Assembly (NCBI GenBank): GCA_018389105.1
Contig: JACATO010000052.1
Coordinates: 868,001 to 932,000, forward strand
Length of the DNA stretch: 64,000 nt
Direction of reading: 5' to 3'
Origin: Nautilus pompilius
Taxonomy: Eukaryota; Mollusca; Cephalopoda; Nautilida; Nautilidae
Below the pieces are notes generated by a model. It was given only the letters and a program-made list of their open reading frames with translations. It had not been told where the DNA came from and searched no databases. Positions 37,301 through 52,300 of the stretch are shown piece by piece (the first letter of the stretch is position 1; each line of letters starts with the position of its first letter). The translations under genes and the position numbers were made by a program.

Positions 37301-40300
37301 ACTACCACCTTTTCAAACACCTCGACAGTTTTCTCTGTATGAAATCCTTCTCCAACCAAGCAGCAATTGAAACTGCCTTCCAACACCTTATTGACTCCAG
37401 AAATCCAGATTTTTTTTCAAAATGGTATAAATGCGCTTGTAACTCATTGGCAGAAGTGTACTGATTGTAATGTAACTTACTTTGGTTAATAAACTCCACG
37501 TTCAACAGCGATATGAAGTCTCATTGTTGCGATAAAAAAACCCTGAGAAAACGTTTGTAACAACCTAATACATTAGTGAAATTAAAATAAAACTTCAACC
37601 TTTTTGTAACTAAATCTGTACCTCAGTGTTTCTTTATGATAAAATAAGTGTTCAGTAATTTGTTCTTTAAGAAGTCTTCTTGGGTTACTAAAATCTGTCA
37701 TTTCCAGCCAACTCAGGAGATGAGTTATATGATATACTTTATATTCTGAGATCTGTGGATTCATTGTTTCATTTGTTTGGTTGCCATGGTAACACCGAAA
37801 GTTCATTGAATATCCAGAAGCACATTGGCAGAGTTTTGCCCCCTAACTATCAGAATTGAGCTATTCTTTTTTTTTTTAATTTGAAGATAACATTTGTTGT
37901 TTGGATGCAATGTCATAGGGATTTTGCATATTTTTATATGTTTTATTCTTTTAGGGATTTTCTAAATTTTGTAAAGTTTGAGAATCATAAATTTTGACAT
38001 ATGTACTCAAAACTTCCAAACTTATGCAGATGATAAAATTTTCATAAAACATTTCATTTGACATAATATGTGATACTGCATTTTAGATTTGAAGGTATTT
38101 GAATGGGAAAAAATTATGGAAGCCAGAAAGTGATGATAAATAGCTTTTAAAAAAATCATGTTAGGGAAGATGCACTAGAAAATGCAGATAGACATAGGAA
38201 ATCCATATTGCCTCCACTTTATCTACTCTACTATGTTAACAATATTCATATATGGAGAGTGCGTGTGCATGGTGCATGTGTTGACATCAATCTAAAAGCT
38301 GAGAAATATGACTTGTTCAAAATCTTTGTTTTTTTACCCAAGAATATCTGTTATCTTGTGAGCTGGTATTAAAATAATTTTTGTGAAGTACAGGTTTTTT
38401 GATAGTTCAGTTGTCATGAATTTGTTTTTTAAAAATAAAATAGAAACATTACTAATATAAAAACTTAATATTTTATATTCATTTAACATTCTAAAAGTGA
38501 ATGTTTCTTAATGCAAATAAGGAGTTGTTGGCTTATAATCAGCTAATAAGCTCATGTCTAATATTTAAATGTGGTGAATTATCTAATTGGCGCATGTAGT
38601 GATACAAATCAGTAATTAGAAAAAGAATTCTTGGGAGCTAGTGATCACCCTACAACTGTGGAAGTGTCAAAGCTATGCCATAGAAGAGGAAACTTTTTTG
38701 GCAGTGTATAGATCAGGATTTTTGTCGTGAGTGATGTGAGATATAGAAGAATAGCTGCAGATATAAATGTCAGCCAGGGTGTAGCAAGCAATATTGTGGC
38801 CAGGTACATATATACAGGTCCTCTGAAAGTGCTTGGTTAACAATGGAACATGGAAATTGACAATTTTTACAGTATGGTCACTTAGAATTAAAAGTGGGAA
38901 CAACAGAAAACCCACTGCTCTTGAGCTGACTGCTGAGATGTTTTAAGAAGTTGGTGTCCAGAAGTCGATCTCTGCTCTTGAAAAACATTTGATAGATGGA
39001 ACTTTCTTGGCAGGGTTGCTTACCAGACAGGAAGAAATGTAAAAGTTTTTGTGCTGCACCTTGCTTGGATGGTGGAAAACTGGAAGCCTGATGGGCATTG
39101 ATAGTTAATTTAAAATCTTCAACAATAAGGTTATGCTAGGAGATGGCAAGATTTTGCAGAGTGTTTGGCGACAGTAAAGTGCAGGGGAGGAAGTATGATT
39201 GTCAGGACCTGCATTTCTTTCTTTGGTGTTAACGGAGAAAATAGAGAGAGCTATCCTACAAGGTTTAACGTGGTGTCCTTGACCTCCATGTAGTTCTATC
39301 TGGTTTTTACTTAATTGGGTAAAACAGCTGGTTTTAGGAAGAGAACAATCCCTAGTGTTTAGTGAAGTTGTGTTTGGGCTATTGCCAGAGAATGAATAAA
39401 TGGCAGCCAAGGTGTCATGCAGGATGTTCAACCTTGTCATCAGATTTCTGATCTTAACCTGCTTGATGGTGTATTGGTTCACTTGGATTCTAAGAGGAAA
39501 AAAAGTGCTGAAAGTTTGGCTACAACACCATATGAAGACTTGAAATGAGTATGAGATAAAGTATCCCTTCTGTCAGTTTACATAAATACAATACCAGATA
39601 GATATCAGCATGACTTGGCTCACATCCTTTACTTCATGAATTTTTGGCTCTGGCTCTGAACATGGCATCTAGCAGTATACCATTGCTGCTGATAGTAATT
39701 TTTGAGAGTTTTGCATTGCATTTAGCTCTAGTGAATAGTGGGTTCTTTACTAATGGGTGTCCTACCCTATTAAATTTTTAAAAAATATCTAAGAATTCAC
39801 TGCTGCTACTACTGCTTTAAATCTGCATACCACTGTTGGCGCATAAGACCGGAGGAAACCCCTAGTTTTAGTATTTTTAGATGTGAGAGGAAACCAGTGA
39901 AGGAAACTCATAGTTGGCTAATGAAAAAGAGTAAGAAGAAACAATGGTAGTGAGGTATGCCAAACCAGCACACTAGTCTGCTGTTGTTTCAAAAAGGAAT
40001 TAAATAATTAAAACTTTTGTTTATCTAATTTCAAATAATTTTAACAGTCAGTACACCTAAAGGTCATGTTTGATGCCAATGCAGTCATTTTAGATTATGA
40101 AAGTAGCTTAGTAAGGTAATATTTTGTCTGTAGAATCATGCTAATATCTGAAATCTACTCATTGATGATGTATCTTGGCTTATAGAAAGTGGATTTTTCA
40201 GTATAAAATAATTCTACAAATGTATTATTATTAAATAATGAGACTTGAAAATAGCCATTTTTTTCCCTGAAATTTTTAAGAAGTTTCAGTCTAATCTGTA

Positions 40301-43300
40301 TCAACAATTAATAATTTATCCAACTCTCTCTACTTCTGCATTTTCATTATGCAAGCAAGTAACTGCACTTATAAAATTTTATGTTACCATAATACTCTAT
40401 TTAAAAAAAAAAAAAAGACTGGAATTTTAAAACTGTTTTTTGTTCTTGTGAATGAAGTTTTGTATAATTCTTGCTGTTTCTCTTTTATAAAGTATATGAA
40501 AACTTTTACACATTTAGAAATTGATTCTTATGACAGACAGTCTATTTATTTTCAGCAGTAGTTGCAAACCATTGGTTTTCTTGCTTATTACAGATGCATT
40601 TTCACTTGTGGATGAAAAAAAATAGAAGGATATGTTTTAAGGACTGTATTATAGTTCAACAAATGCAGTTACACTGAGCACTGACCCTGTTCTATTCCCT
40701 GAATACTTCTTTTTTGTTTTCTGTTTGTTTTAGTGGTTTTCATTTTAGCTTAGATTTATCTCCAGGCGAAGTGTCTGTTGTTGCAAGCCTTTGTCTTGTA
40801 TACAAGACCTGAAAGTGTATATTTGTTAGTGGACAGGTGCTTGTCATGGAAATCTAACTATACACCAGCTCTGCAGTTGGCGGGGGTCAAGCCTGTGTGC
40901 ACTGTTATTTTTCTGTAATCACTTGAAGCAAAGGCTGTTGTTGACACATTGTAACAGGCACATTGGCGGAAAAAGTCTCCCACTCCCCCCACTCTTTCTC
41001 CTTCGTGTGTTCTCTCCCTACTGTTTTCTCCACACCTGATGGTCTGTCTCCTTTTATCATTAATGCCTTTGTGTGTGTATCCCTTGGCTGGGAGGCTGAT
41101 ACCCATGAAAGGGGAACTGTTTCTTCAGGGTTTGTCCTGTGTGGAAGAAAACAGTCCAGGGGGGAAGGACGCCTTGTAATCTGACTCAAAGTGACGTACT
41201 CAGGTGTAATTACTTGGCCAGAGCGCACAGGTAAGTGATCTCCACACACAATAGCTTCACACCAGGTAATAACAAATCCAGGTGGAAAGATAATTGATAT
41301 TAAAAAAAGAAAGAAAGAATAAATGAATGAAAGAAAGAATTGATAAGCCTGGTTCAGACACTTTGGATTACCAACCAGCCGATCAGGGCCATATGTTGAC
41401 TTGATGTTCACGATAATTGTACAATGGCCATGCACCATTCTCACTCATGTCCAGTTAACTCTCTGTTTTTTTTGTGTGTGTGTGACACCAAGGGCAGGTA
41501 AGCTAGTAAAACTGCTTCATGAACATTAAAGAAAATTCAGAGAACGAAACAAAATGTTATTTGCGCAACTTGATTATTTACATGAAAAAAAAACACTTTT
41601 ATTGTTTACAACATGAAACATTTAGCAGACTATTTTTTCCTTTATATTGCATCATATTCTGCAGCAGGAAGATTTGGTGTCAGACAGACATTTGCTTGCT
41701 TAGGAAGAGCTTAGATTTATGGACTCATAAGTGACACCTTAAGGATTATGGGGCCTTCGTGTTTAAGATCAGGCACTGCCAGATATGCTACTTTGGCCTA
41801 CATTGCTCTGATGCAAATTCAGATTGTCCATAACATTTTTGATAGCCATTTTTTTCATTTGCTTTCACCTCATTAATTTTTATTCATTTGAAACATCAAT
41901 TTGTAAATTGCCTTGCTATTGTTTATTTAATGTGTTAGATTGTTTACTATTGGAGTTGAATTGTGAATTCTTCATTTAAACAGATTTTGGCTTGTCTGCT
42001 TGTTTTTAAATATTGATATTAAGCGGGAATTTAGCATTGATTCCATACTGATTTTGCTATGTGGGAGTAGCATCAAGGCATCATCATTACACTGTGATCT
42101 CGTAATAGTTTGGCAGATTTCATCCATGTTCATTGATGATGGAAGTCCCAAGTTGGCTTTCATGTACCATATTACCACACTTATAACAGCATGCCATTAT
42201 AGGTGAAATAGAATTTTTTGTCACAAGCGAGACCAATTTTTTGTAGTGGAGCAACCAATGCCTCAGCCTGGGCGGGCTCTGTCATCCAATATATGGTGTT
42301 TGCATAAAATTCGACTTTTCAAACATGGCCTCTGTTGTTGATGTTAAGTTGATCGAATTAATTTCTAAGTGTGAGAGGGGTTTTGATGATGAGATCATTC
42401 CTGTTGAAGGTGGTGAAGTTTTCAGTGATGGATCAGATGACGAAGATGTTTCAATGAAAAAAAAAAAGATTTTGTCTGTTTTGTAAATTATACTGAGCTG
42501 TACCAACTTGAGTTTTTTGCTATTGCTGAAAAATAACTTATTTTTTGCATTTTGAATGTTACCTTGCTTATAATGGCATGGTGTTATAAGTGAGGTAATA
42601 TGGTAGTATGTTGATTTATTCTCTCCACGTAACGTGTTAATTAGACATGAGAGTATAAAAAGATAAATCTAAGCATCTCTAATCAGACTCTTTGCACTGA
42701 GCATGTCTTAACCAACCATAGGTGAGCAAGCACATGTCTCTTCCCTTAACATGTTAGAAAAAATGTTCTGTAATAGACAGCAGGATGTCTCTAAGCCCCC
42801 TAGTTTGTAGTTCCAGTAAAAAATGAGGACAGGATAGGGTGAAAATGTCACTTGGGGGGTGTATAACTGTTGTTTCAAGCTAAACTTCTTTCACTAGAGA
42901 TGGGTCTTAGAATCAGAAATTCTTTAGTAAGATTCATGCAAGTCTGTATGAAGATTACCATTAATTTCCAGCTTGAAATTATGGCTATATATTGAGCTGT
43001 CTCTTGTGTCGACAATTTAAACCTGGTTTGGTCTGGCTATTGGAATTACACTAGAAGGCAAGTAGAGCAGTCCCAGGCATCAGAAAATTGGTTATTTTCA
43101 TGGGAGTTATTCATATGTCTGAACTTGTACACAAATTTATTTTGTCTGTACGTGTGTGTTTGTGTGAGGTTGGGGTGGGGAGGTAGAATTTATTTTTCCT
43201 TCATAAATTTGGCAACTGGTTACCATAGCATTTTGAGACTCAGTTTGGTAGTGGTCACAGTCTAGTTCCTGTTAGGTCTGGGCTATGTTTTGGTATCTAA

Positions 43301-46300
43301 CCAGCCAGTGATGTCCTCTCTCTATTCTCTGTGGTTTTCTTCCTCTTCTGGATGCAGGGTAATCCCATGATCCACCTACCATTGGCTTCTGTCTAATCTG
43401 ACTTTTTTTTTTTTTTCAAAAACCATTAAATTTTTAACTACTAATTGTACTAGTAGAAATCTGTTAATTACATAAATAATAGTAATAAGTCGATGTTTAT
43501 CATTAATCAAGCTTGTTTTCAATAAACAAATTTTTCATTGCTTTAAAATTTGGGCTAAAACAAGGTTAGAGTTTCAAAAATCTTTAGAACATAATATTTT
43601 ATTGATTATTCATTAGTAAAGACATTAAAGTCCTTTAGAAAAATAATGACATTAAAAATCTCATAAGCATGTTTGTTTTGTTGTTTTTTGTCAGTCTATG
43701 CGTATCTTTTGCTTAAATTAAGCTATGTAGATTATCAGGATACATTTATTGGAGTCAGTCGCTAAACATGGGATACCTAGATCCTTGTTGCCTGGGGTCA
43801 TTTATTTGGAAATAGAAAAGAATACATTATATTAACTTTCTAAATATGGAGGTATGGGTGATTAGGCTGCTGGACTGCCAATGTTGAGAACCTGAGTTTA
43901 GTTCCTGGTTGAGGTCAACGCAGTTTGGCTTACCCCTCTGGCATGGTTTCTTCACCAGCCAGTTATGTGGGTTTTCTGTTATTCTCTGCTGAAGTCAGCA
44001 TCATCATGCAAGATGATGTCTTCCAGCAGATAACCGTAGCACTACACTTCCTTTCCAGGGTTGTCCCCCTTGTACAGACTGGAAAACTAAAAAAGAACCA
44101 ACTTGTAATGTAGACTTGATCATATGCAGCTGTTTTGAAACTATGACAACACTCCCTGTAAAGAAGCTGGATTTTCAAGATATTTACATGTAATGCTGAT
44201 GATATAACTTTATCAACACCAGTTATAAAATTACTGAGATGTGCCTATTTAAAAACAAAAAAAACAAAAGAGCATGCTTACAGTCTTAAGAATCCATGCA
44301 GGAAGAAGACTCAAATTCTTTGTAGCTTGTGATAAAGTGAAACTAAACACACAGTACCAGTATCATGATATTCACCACCATCATCAGGAAGATGAACAGG
44401 TGGGATGTTTTCTTGTTGCTTTCAACGAATGTAGGTGATTAATGGAGGCCCTACTAGAGCTGCTTAATTTTAGATGTGGAAGGAAACCAGAATGCACAAA
44501 GAAGACCCATGCAGCTGGCCAGTGAAGAAGCAAGAAGACCAATGCTGGTGTGGTATACCAAACTGAGCCAGTCTTGACTGAGATTCAAACTCAGAGCCCT
44601 GAACATAGCTTTCCAGATTAATGTAAGTTTTTTGGTTTTAATAACATATAGTAAGTAAACAAAATGTTTTAATAATTTTTCTTTTATAATATATAATTTG
44701 TAAAGTTGCTTTGTGCTGATTTTTTGTGTATTTGGGAATAGACTTTAAAATGTTTGTGTAGAATAGGTTCAGTATTTTTCATTGTGCAATAAGACCTAAG
44801 CTCCAACAAAGCACACAATTTGTTTTTACATAATTTATCGCTTAGGAGCTTTCAAAACTTGCTGGCACACCTGTTTAACAAAACCAACTTATTTGAATCT
44901 AATGTATTTCACATTTGTGGATAAATCGCTATAATTGTTTGTTTTTGGTTGTTGTGTTTTTTTTTTTTTGTAACTCTGCAAAGAGCTCCAATCTTTAAAT
45001 GCGTAATTTTAGAAGCTTTTATACTTCTCCTCTCTATGGTTTTCCCAGCCCCCTGCAAGGATTATTGTCAAGTTTGTTTCAGAAATGTCGTTAAGAAAGC
45101 ACCGTATTCATTGTGACAGCCAGGGTCTGCTTTCTATGGGATTACCATCTGTATTTGACAGGTAGTCTTAGGGACAGCATTGGGCCTTGGTCCCTGAGCA
45201 AAACACCTTGCAACTTTAAAACCTACCTGAATCAGAAAGGCTTAGGGTTCCCTGCTGAGAAAATTAGCACCCGGAAGCCTGCAGAGGCAGAGAAGCCTCC
45301 AAAAGGAGCCTTTGCAAGATGTAATTTGACTAGCTACAGGGGCCAACTAGAGGGAGATTATAGGGATCACTTGCTAAAGTTGGGACTGCTAGGAGGAGAA
45401 ATTTTGTGTGATTGGGTAAAGAGGGCAGCGTGGAGGCTATCCTGTTCTCTCTCCTGGTAAATACTTTTTTTGTCTTATGAGCATCTGTCAAAATATCAGG
45501 GGTTTGGGGTACATACACCCTGCTAGAAAACCTTTGGTGTAACTTGACCATCTGATTTTTTGTGAAGTCATATCAGCACTATTAGATATCATTTAGATGA
45601 TTATTGAAGTGCTATCACTATGGATGTAGAAATGTTTGAGGTTTTTTTATAATTATAGCTTTTGTATCCTTTCTTTCTTTACCTGGCACATAGGGATTTA
45701 TAAAATTTAATCTCTATTTAAATTATTCAACTTCCTGCATCTTTTGGGAAACAAACTTGCATTATCAAGATAAAAGCTCTTTAACTTTACCAATTCTTTT
45801 GTTTTGTATGCTATGATGTGGTCGGATTTTTTGGGAGAGGCATAAATCTTAATTAAGCATTTGCCGTAAAGAAAAAAAAAAACTAATCTTTTAAATCATT
45901 AGTTTTATACTGTACATTTACTACTTGGGAAAAGCTTTCAAGTTTTTTTTTCTGCCCCTTCCTCAGTCTTATGTGTTGATGTGTTTTTAGGTAGAATTTA
46001 TTTTTTTTTTAACAGGAGAGCTGTGATAACAGTGCCAGCAGTAATCACATCTTAACTTTTAACAATTCCTTCCCTCTAAAAGAAACAAAAAAAAAACAAA
46101 AAAACAGGTTTTTAGATACAAATATCATCTTTGATGGAAGGGCAGCTGGCAAGGTTGGCAGTTGTTGCTGTCTATTGCTCAAATTGTCATCAGGGGAGAA
46201 TGTGTGGTGTGAAGGTGGTGTGCTGTTTCCCATCAGCCAGAATATGTTTCGAAAGGCAACATGAAGAAGCTAATCTGCAGTTCTGACATCTGTTTCTGAG

Positions 46301-49300
46301 CTGCTCAGCAGTGTCAGCATCCAGCGTGAGCGAGGTATAAATCATGGGGTAACATGTATGGCACACGTTCAAGGGTTTGTTTTTCTGCTCCTGGCTAGTA
46401 TTACGCTGCACTTTCTCCAACACGCAGGGGCCTGATCCTGAGAAAGCCTGGGCCATCTTGCACCCTAATTGGGAAAGATGTCCTATTGTGAATTTGTCAC
46501 TCCAGGTTGCCACTTCTTAGGGAGATAAAATGCAGCCTTCAGAACTAATTGATCAACATGACAAAGAGGGCTGGCCAGTGTGGACATTAATGTTCATTAC
46601 CAGTGCCAGGTCTCGTTAGATCCATCTGTTTGGAATGAAGGAGACAAGCACATCTCCATCTGCCGCGCCTTAGATAGCATCAGGCAGCTTTAAATGAGAT
46701 GCTAGGCAGCAGATTTTTGATAAATATTCCAAAGTAAAATTTAATCAACTCTGGATTCTCGTGAGAGATCTGCCTTGCAGTGGGGTGGAGTTAGGGAGTG
46801 CACGTGACCAAATGGTCAAAGTTTTGTAAATAGGGACCTGTCACTTGATTTGACCCTGATTATTGTACAGATATCTCTGATTACAAGATTGAACTTTTTT
46901 TTAATTATTATTTTTTTAAGCAATAATAGCCCTTGTATGTATCAATGTTGTTCGACTGAAAGTGAAATTGCCTAAATGTTTGTATCAGAAAGTGTACTGT
47001 GTTTATTGTCCAGCAGGCATATTAGCTTATGTAGGGGTTTCTGTTTTTGTTTCTCTCTCTCAAATGAAATGATTTAGATTTTTTGTCTCTGGTAATATCA
47101 CCATTGTAATTTTATGATATAAAACATTGCTGTTGCCCATTTTTGTTCTTTAATTTTTTATTACCATGTTAGAAAGTTATGATAAAAGATATGGTGATAT
47201 ATTATATACTCTTCTTTGTAGGCCCTCTGAAAACTGCAAGTGTGCTGTTCTTGAAAGATTCTGACTTGGGCTTAGAGAAGATCTGATTTATCCCATCTTC
47301 CTGAACAAATTGAATTATTGCATCTGTAGAGTTGGATGTTTCTTGTTTCCCATCTTAGACACATTAATTTGGAAGGTTTATAGAGAACTTTGCTTTCATA
47401 TACATCATATATGAAAAAGAACAGGGGGGGTTGAAGCTCATTTTGTAGATTCTGTTTTTACAGTCTGCTTGTAATTATATTTTTTTCTCACATGTAGAAA
47501 AAAAAAATAATAAACTGAACTTTTACAATAAAAGAAGTGTACTCTTCCTGAATGTGTCAAAATGGGATGCCTACGAGACTGCCAAAGCTGAGGCCCCTAG
47601 CTTGATTCTCAGTTGGGATTGACTCTGTTTGGTGTATCTTCCTGGCTTGGTTTATTCTCGCTCTTCACTATTTGGTTTTGTGGGTTTCCTGTCTCATCTG
47701 AAAATGAAGAGTTCTAGTAAGGATTCCCTGTAGAAGGCAGATGTGCTGGGACCCTAGTGGCACAGGATAGGCAATTCTCTCTAGCAGGTAAACTGTACGC
47801 TCCCTCTCCAGGGTTTTCTCCCTTGTAGTAGAGAAGTTATCTCCATTGTGGAACTTGATGTGCAACAACAGAAACAATATATAGAAATGAGCAGAAAGCT
47901 GCTTTAGGAAGTGTATATTGATATGAAAAGCATGGACGTTCACCCATAATTTGTATCTAACCAGATTCGATTTGAATATCTCTAGTGTGATAAACAAAAG
48001 CTAATAGCATTGGTGTTAAGTTAACAGTAGGGGTGGTAGCACTGTGATAAGAATAGTGTGTTTATCTGTGTTTGCTACAAAGAGTGGTTGAGTCCTGCAG
48101 GATGCTAAAATATGTGAGTAAGCTGCCTCATTTCAGAGACATAGCAAATAAGGCAAAACAAAATTTAGAAACCCTAGGTATAGTTTAATTTCAAACTGTT
48201 GTGATTTTTTTTGAGAGAAACTGACAGACTCCAACATATTTATAAGAAATCTGCTGTTATTTCATTGTAGCTGCAATAATCAATATTAATGTACATTAAG
48301 TATTAAATAGCTATGTATCACCACCTCTGTTACTGTGATTATGCGTTGTTTAGTGGATTGAATGAGGGGTGGTAGATTTAACTTACCATATATTCATACT
48401 ATAATGGAAGATTGCATGGTGATATACAGAAATAGGAGTCTGCTACATGGGTTATCACAAAACAGCCATCTCTTGAATTATACAAAACTTCCAAATTTTA
48501 CCTGTTCTACTGACTCATTAAAAAAAAGAAGAAAAATTATTCTTCAAAAATCACATTTTGGATCATACAAAATGATAACAATTTGAACTGTGTAACTATT
48601 TATCAGTAGGTAAAACCACAGGTAATATATTTTCTATACATTTTTTTCTTGATTTATCACCATTTTATGCACACCACTCACCTTCCATGTTTTTCATTCT
48701 CAATTCTTAATGTGGACATTTCTGTTGTAGTGGAATCTTACATGTATAGGGTTGATTTGAAGGAACACAAAATTCTGTTTGTTAACATTGTTGGAAATAA
48801 TTAAGGAAACAGTTGAAAAACTGGATATAAAGTGAAAATAATGTGATAGAATCATATCTCGTTTTTAAATTAAAATGTTCCCTCTTAGCACAGTTATATG
48901 TAAATATAGTACACTATGAATCGTTGTCATGCAATCAGAAAGTGCCACGCTTGCAGAAGGAAAGTACTGTAAAAGTTTAGGAAGTGATGTTATTGTAGCA
49001 TGATGAATGTGTGGTAAATACTATGGCTCCTGAGAAGGAAATATTACATGACAGGTGTATATAAATCAAAGTCTTAGCTACTGAAGGCTACTCGTGTGAT
49101 ATTGCAGCTTGACTTATTGTTTTAAAAGATGTATGCAAGACTTTGAGGAGGATATGTGAAACTAGACAATAGATGTAGTTGAGGAAGAAAGTCCAAGGAT
49201 ATATTCTCTGTGATAGATAATGAGTCAGTAGAGATTCTGCAAATTAGTGTGAAGTGGTCTTAGTGGATATGTAGCAGCCTGAAAATTTTTGCTGAGGAGA

Positions 49301-52300
49301 GGAAATTAAACAGCAAGGCTAAAATTGGCAGCATAAATGAAACATTGGGATTACCAAACCTGGAAGATGCTCTTTACAGATGAGTCCAGCTTTGAAATGT
49401 TTGGCAATAATTAACAGCAGTTTGTTCGAAGGCAGGTTGGGGAGCAGTAAACAGTTACAATGAGGCTTGAAGGTGGATCAATACAAATGTAGATCTACCT
49501 ATCAGCTGAGAGTGTTGGTGATTTGCATGAAATCAAACAACAGTGACTCCAAGCATACAGCAGTGTAGTGAAAAACTATCTGAAACATAAAGAGGTTGAT
49601 GAAACACTTACAAAGATGCCTTAGCTTGCACAAAGTTTTGTTGAGAACATCATTGAGGCTTCATGGGGCTATGTGGCAGCAAACAAATGCCTTGGCTGAA
49701 TTATGGGAAGTGCTACATGATATTTGGAACAACACTCCATAGTCATGCATTGATGAAAACAAGGTGTCATGCTCTATATAAAGCAAATGGTTCACATACT
49801 AACTAATCCACTGTACAGTATATTTATTTTGTTTCTGTATTTTCTGTAATAATGCATTGTGTTTGTATTAAATATGCATTGCAGTTGCAATTATTATTTG
49901 TGCATATCTTGTGTTTCCATAATTATTTCCAATATTGTACATAATTTGCATAATCATAAAATATTCTTTGTAATAATTTAGCTATATTATCAGGAATGTG
50001 ACATGTCAATTTGCATCTTAAAAAATTATGCACTTTGTATCTTTTTGGTTTAAGAAGAGAGATAGATAAATTGAACTGAAAAAATCATTCAGTTTTTGAA
50101 AATAATAGTGAAAAACAAATTCCTTGAACATTTGTAGCTAAATGTGCTAAGTTACCAACAAAAGAAGAGTTTCAGTGGAAGGAGATACTGTCAACATATT
50201 GACCGCATTGGTAGGAATTATACGAATAATTTGTCACAATTGACTGTTTTGCCATTTTGCGCAACGATTGAGCCATAGCCACGCGAGTGTCGGACACCAC
50301 ACACAACACACAAAATGTTTGTGAACCACATCTCTCAAAATGTTTTAGCAATCTTGGGATGTTGGTATCAAGTGGTCAATGTGACTGTCTTCAATTCAGC
50401 CCAAACCCTGCTTATGGTCAATCTGTCAAGATGGTAACAGCTTCAGAGCAGGTCACCCCAGCTTTCAATTGCTATTGTTTCTCTGTGTCAGATAAAGACA
50501 TTTTATTATCTTTGGAAGAATCACACTAAATGTGGCCATGTAACTGACTGCATAATATCTGGATATATAATTTCAAGACTTTGGTTTTTTTTAAATGAGC
50601 ATCTGTGTAGTGGAGTCTATCACCATCGTGTATCATCCTCAAACAAAATTTGAGGGCCAATTCCATCATACAAGATAGACTAGGGAGAGGAGAGAAAGGG
50701 CAAGCAGGATCTATGGAAAGTTAAAATAGACTGAATTCTCACTTAGTAAAGGAGAGAGAAGTATTTAATTAAGAAAAAATCAAAAGTACATTCAAATATA
50801 GCGACAATCAGATTTTGAAGCTGGTTCTATTTTTAAGATTAGATTTTTTGATAATTATCACTGCTATTGATTTGGCCATTAGGTTTGATAAATTTACCAT
50901 TTCATTAAAGTTGCAGACTTTGAACTATTGATCAAGAATGAATTAATACTCGTGAATACTGAGAATATTGAAAATAAAGTTCACTTTTAGGTTGCAAAAG
51001 TTTGCTTGCCAATCTTATTTTGTTTGTAGTGATCACTGATTTTGAACATTATTTCGTTTGTTTGTTTATTTTTTGTTATAAATTTCTATACTAAAAGTAC
51101 AATGAAAAATTTGACAAAGTTCTGGCATGGTAGAAAGTAAGGAGAATGTTGTTCTTTAAGCATTGCATTGTGGGAATATTTCTTTACTTATTCACAGATA
51201 AGCTTATTGCAGATTCCACAAACATTTTAAACAGGTTTAATTTTGTTTGTGTGGTTTAATCTATATATAGCATTATAGTTCTCTTGAACTTCCAAAGTGG
51301 CTATGTATGCAATCTGAATTTGGTTTCCATCTGCTGCTGATTTAGAAAAAATTCCCACAATGCAGTGTTATGAAAACTCAGTTGCTTACCAGTAGATGTT
51401 GGTAAAATATCTAACAGTCTTCAGAAGTATATTGACATATATACTTTTTATTGACACTTTTTTTTTTCGTCCAACTCACTTAACAACAACAACAACAAAC
51501 GCCCACTGACCGACGAACCCTGATTTAAAAAAAAATTTAAAAAAAGAAAAAAAAAAGTTCTTTTTAGTGTAATTTTCTATCTTGCAAAATTCTGCAGTTT
51601 TTCTTCAAACTTTACTTCACCTGTCCCTTTGATTTGATAGCTTAACATTCAGAAGCATTTTGTGATGACCACACTCTTTTTGATTGTGAATTTTTTTGTA
51701 GCATTGCTTTGTGAGAATATTTTCTAAATCATCAGCAGATTGTTTACACAGGTGATTTGATTAGTAGTAACCCTTTAAAGAACAGTTGACCCTTAAGAGT
51801 TAAATTATTGATATAAAAAGTAACTCACATCCTGGTGGCAGTCATCATTGTGGACTTGACTCATCAATATAATTTATCATACAACAGGATATTTTGATTT
51901 TAGAAAATGTATTGTGTGCAAAATTTCAAAAATACCTCTTTTTTTTAAACATGCAATTATGTTCATTAATGAATTGATTTATGTTAAAAATATGGGGTAT
52001 TTAACTAGTGGGTCTACTACAATTGTGGCTGCTAGTGTATATTCTTTGTTCTTTTAAAAATTTATTAATGAAAGAGTTTTCAGTATTCAAAAATGGATCA
52101 GTGTTTTCTAGAAATCAAAACAAATATTGAATGAACTAATATACTATACATTAGATCAATTTTTTCTATCTTTTTTTAGTAGAAAAAAGGCCTATTTTGT
52201 AATAAGTTCTAAGTAACTGGTTTAATTAATGGAATGTTAATGTAACACTAGTATTGAGAGGGAAAAGGGGCCTATTTTTTGTTTTTAAGTAACTTTTTTT

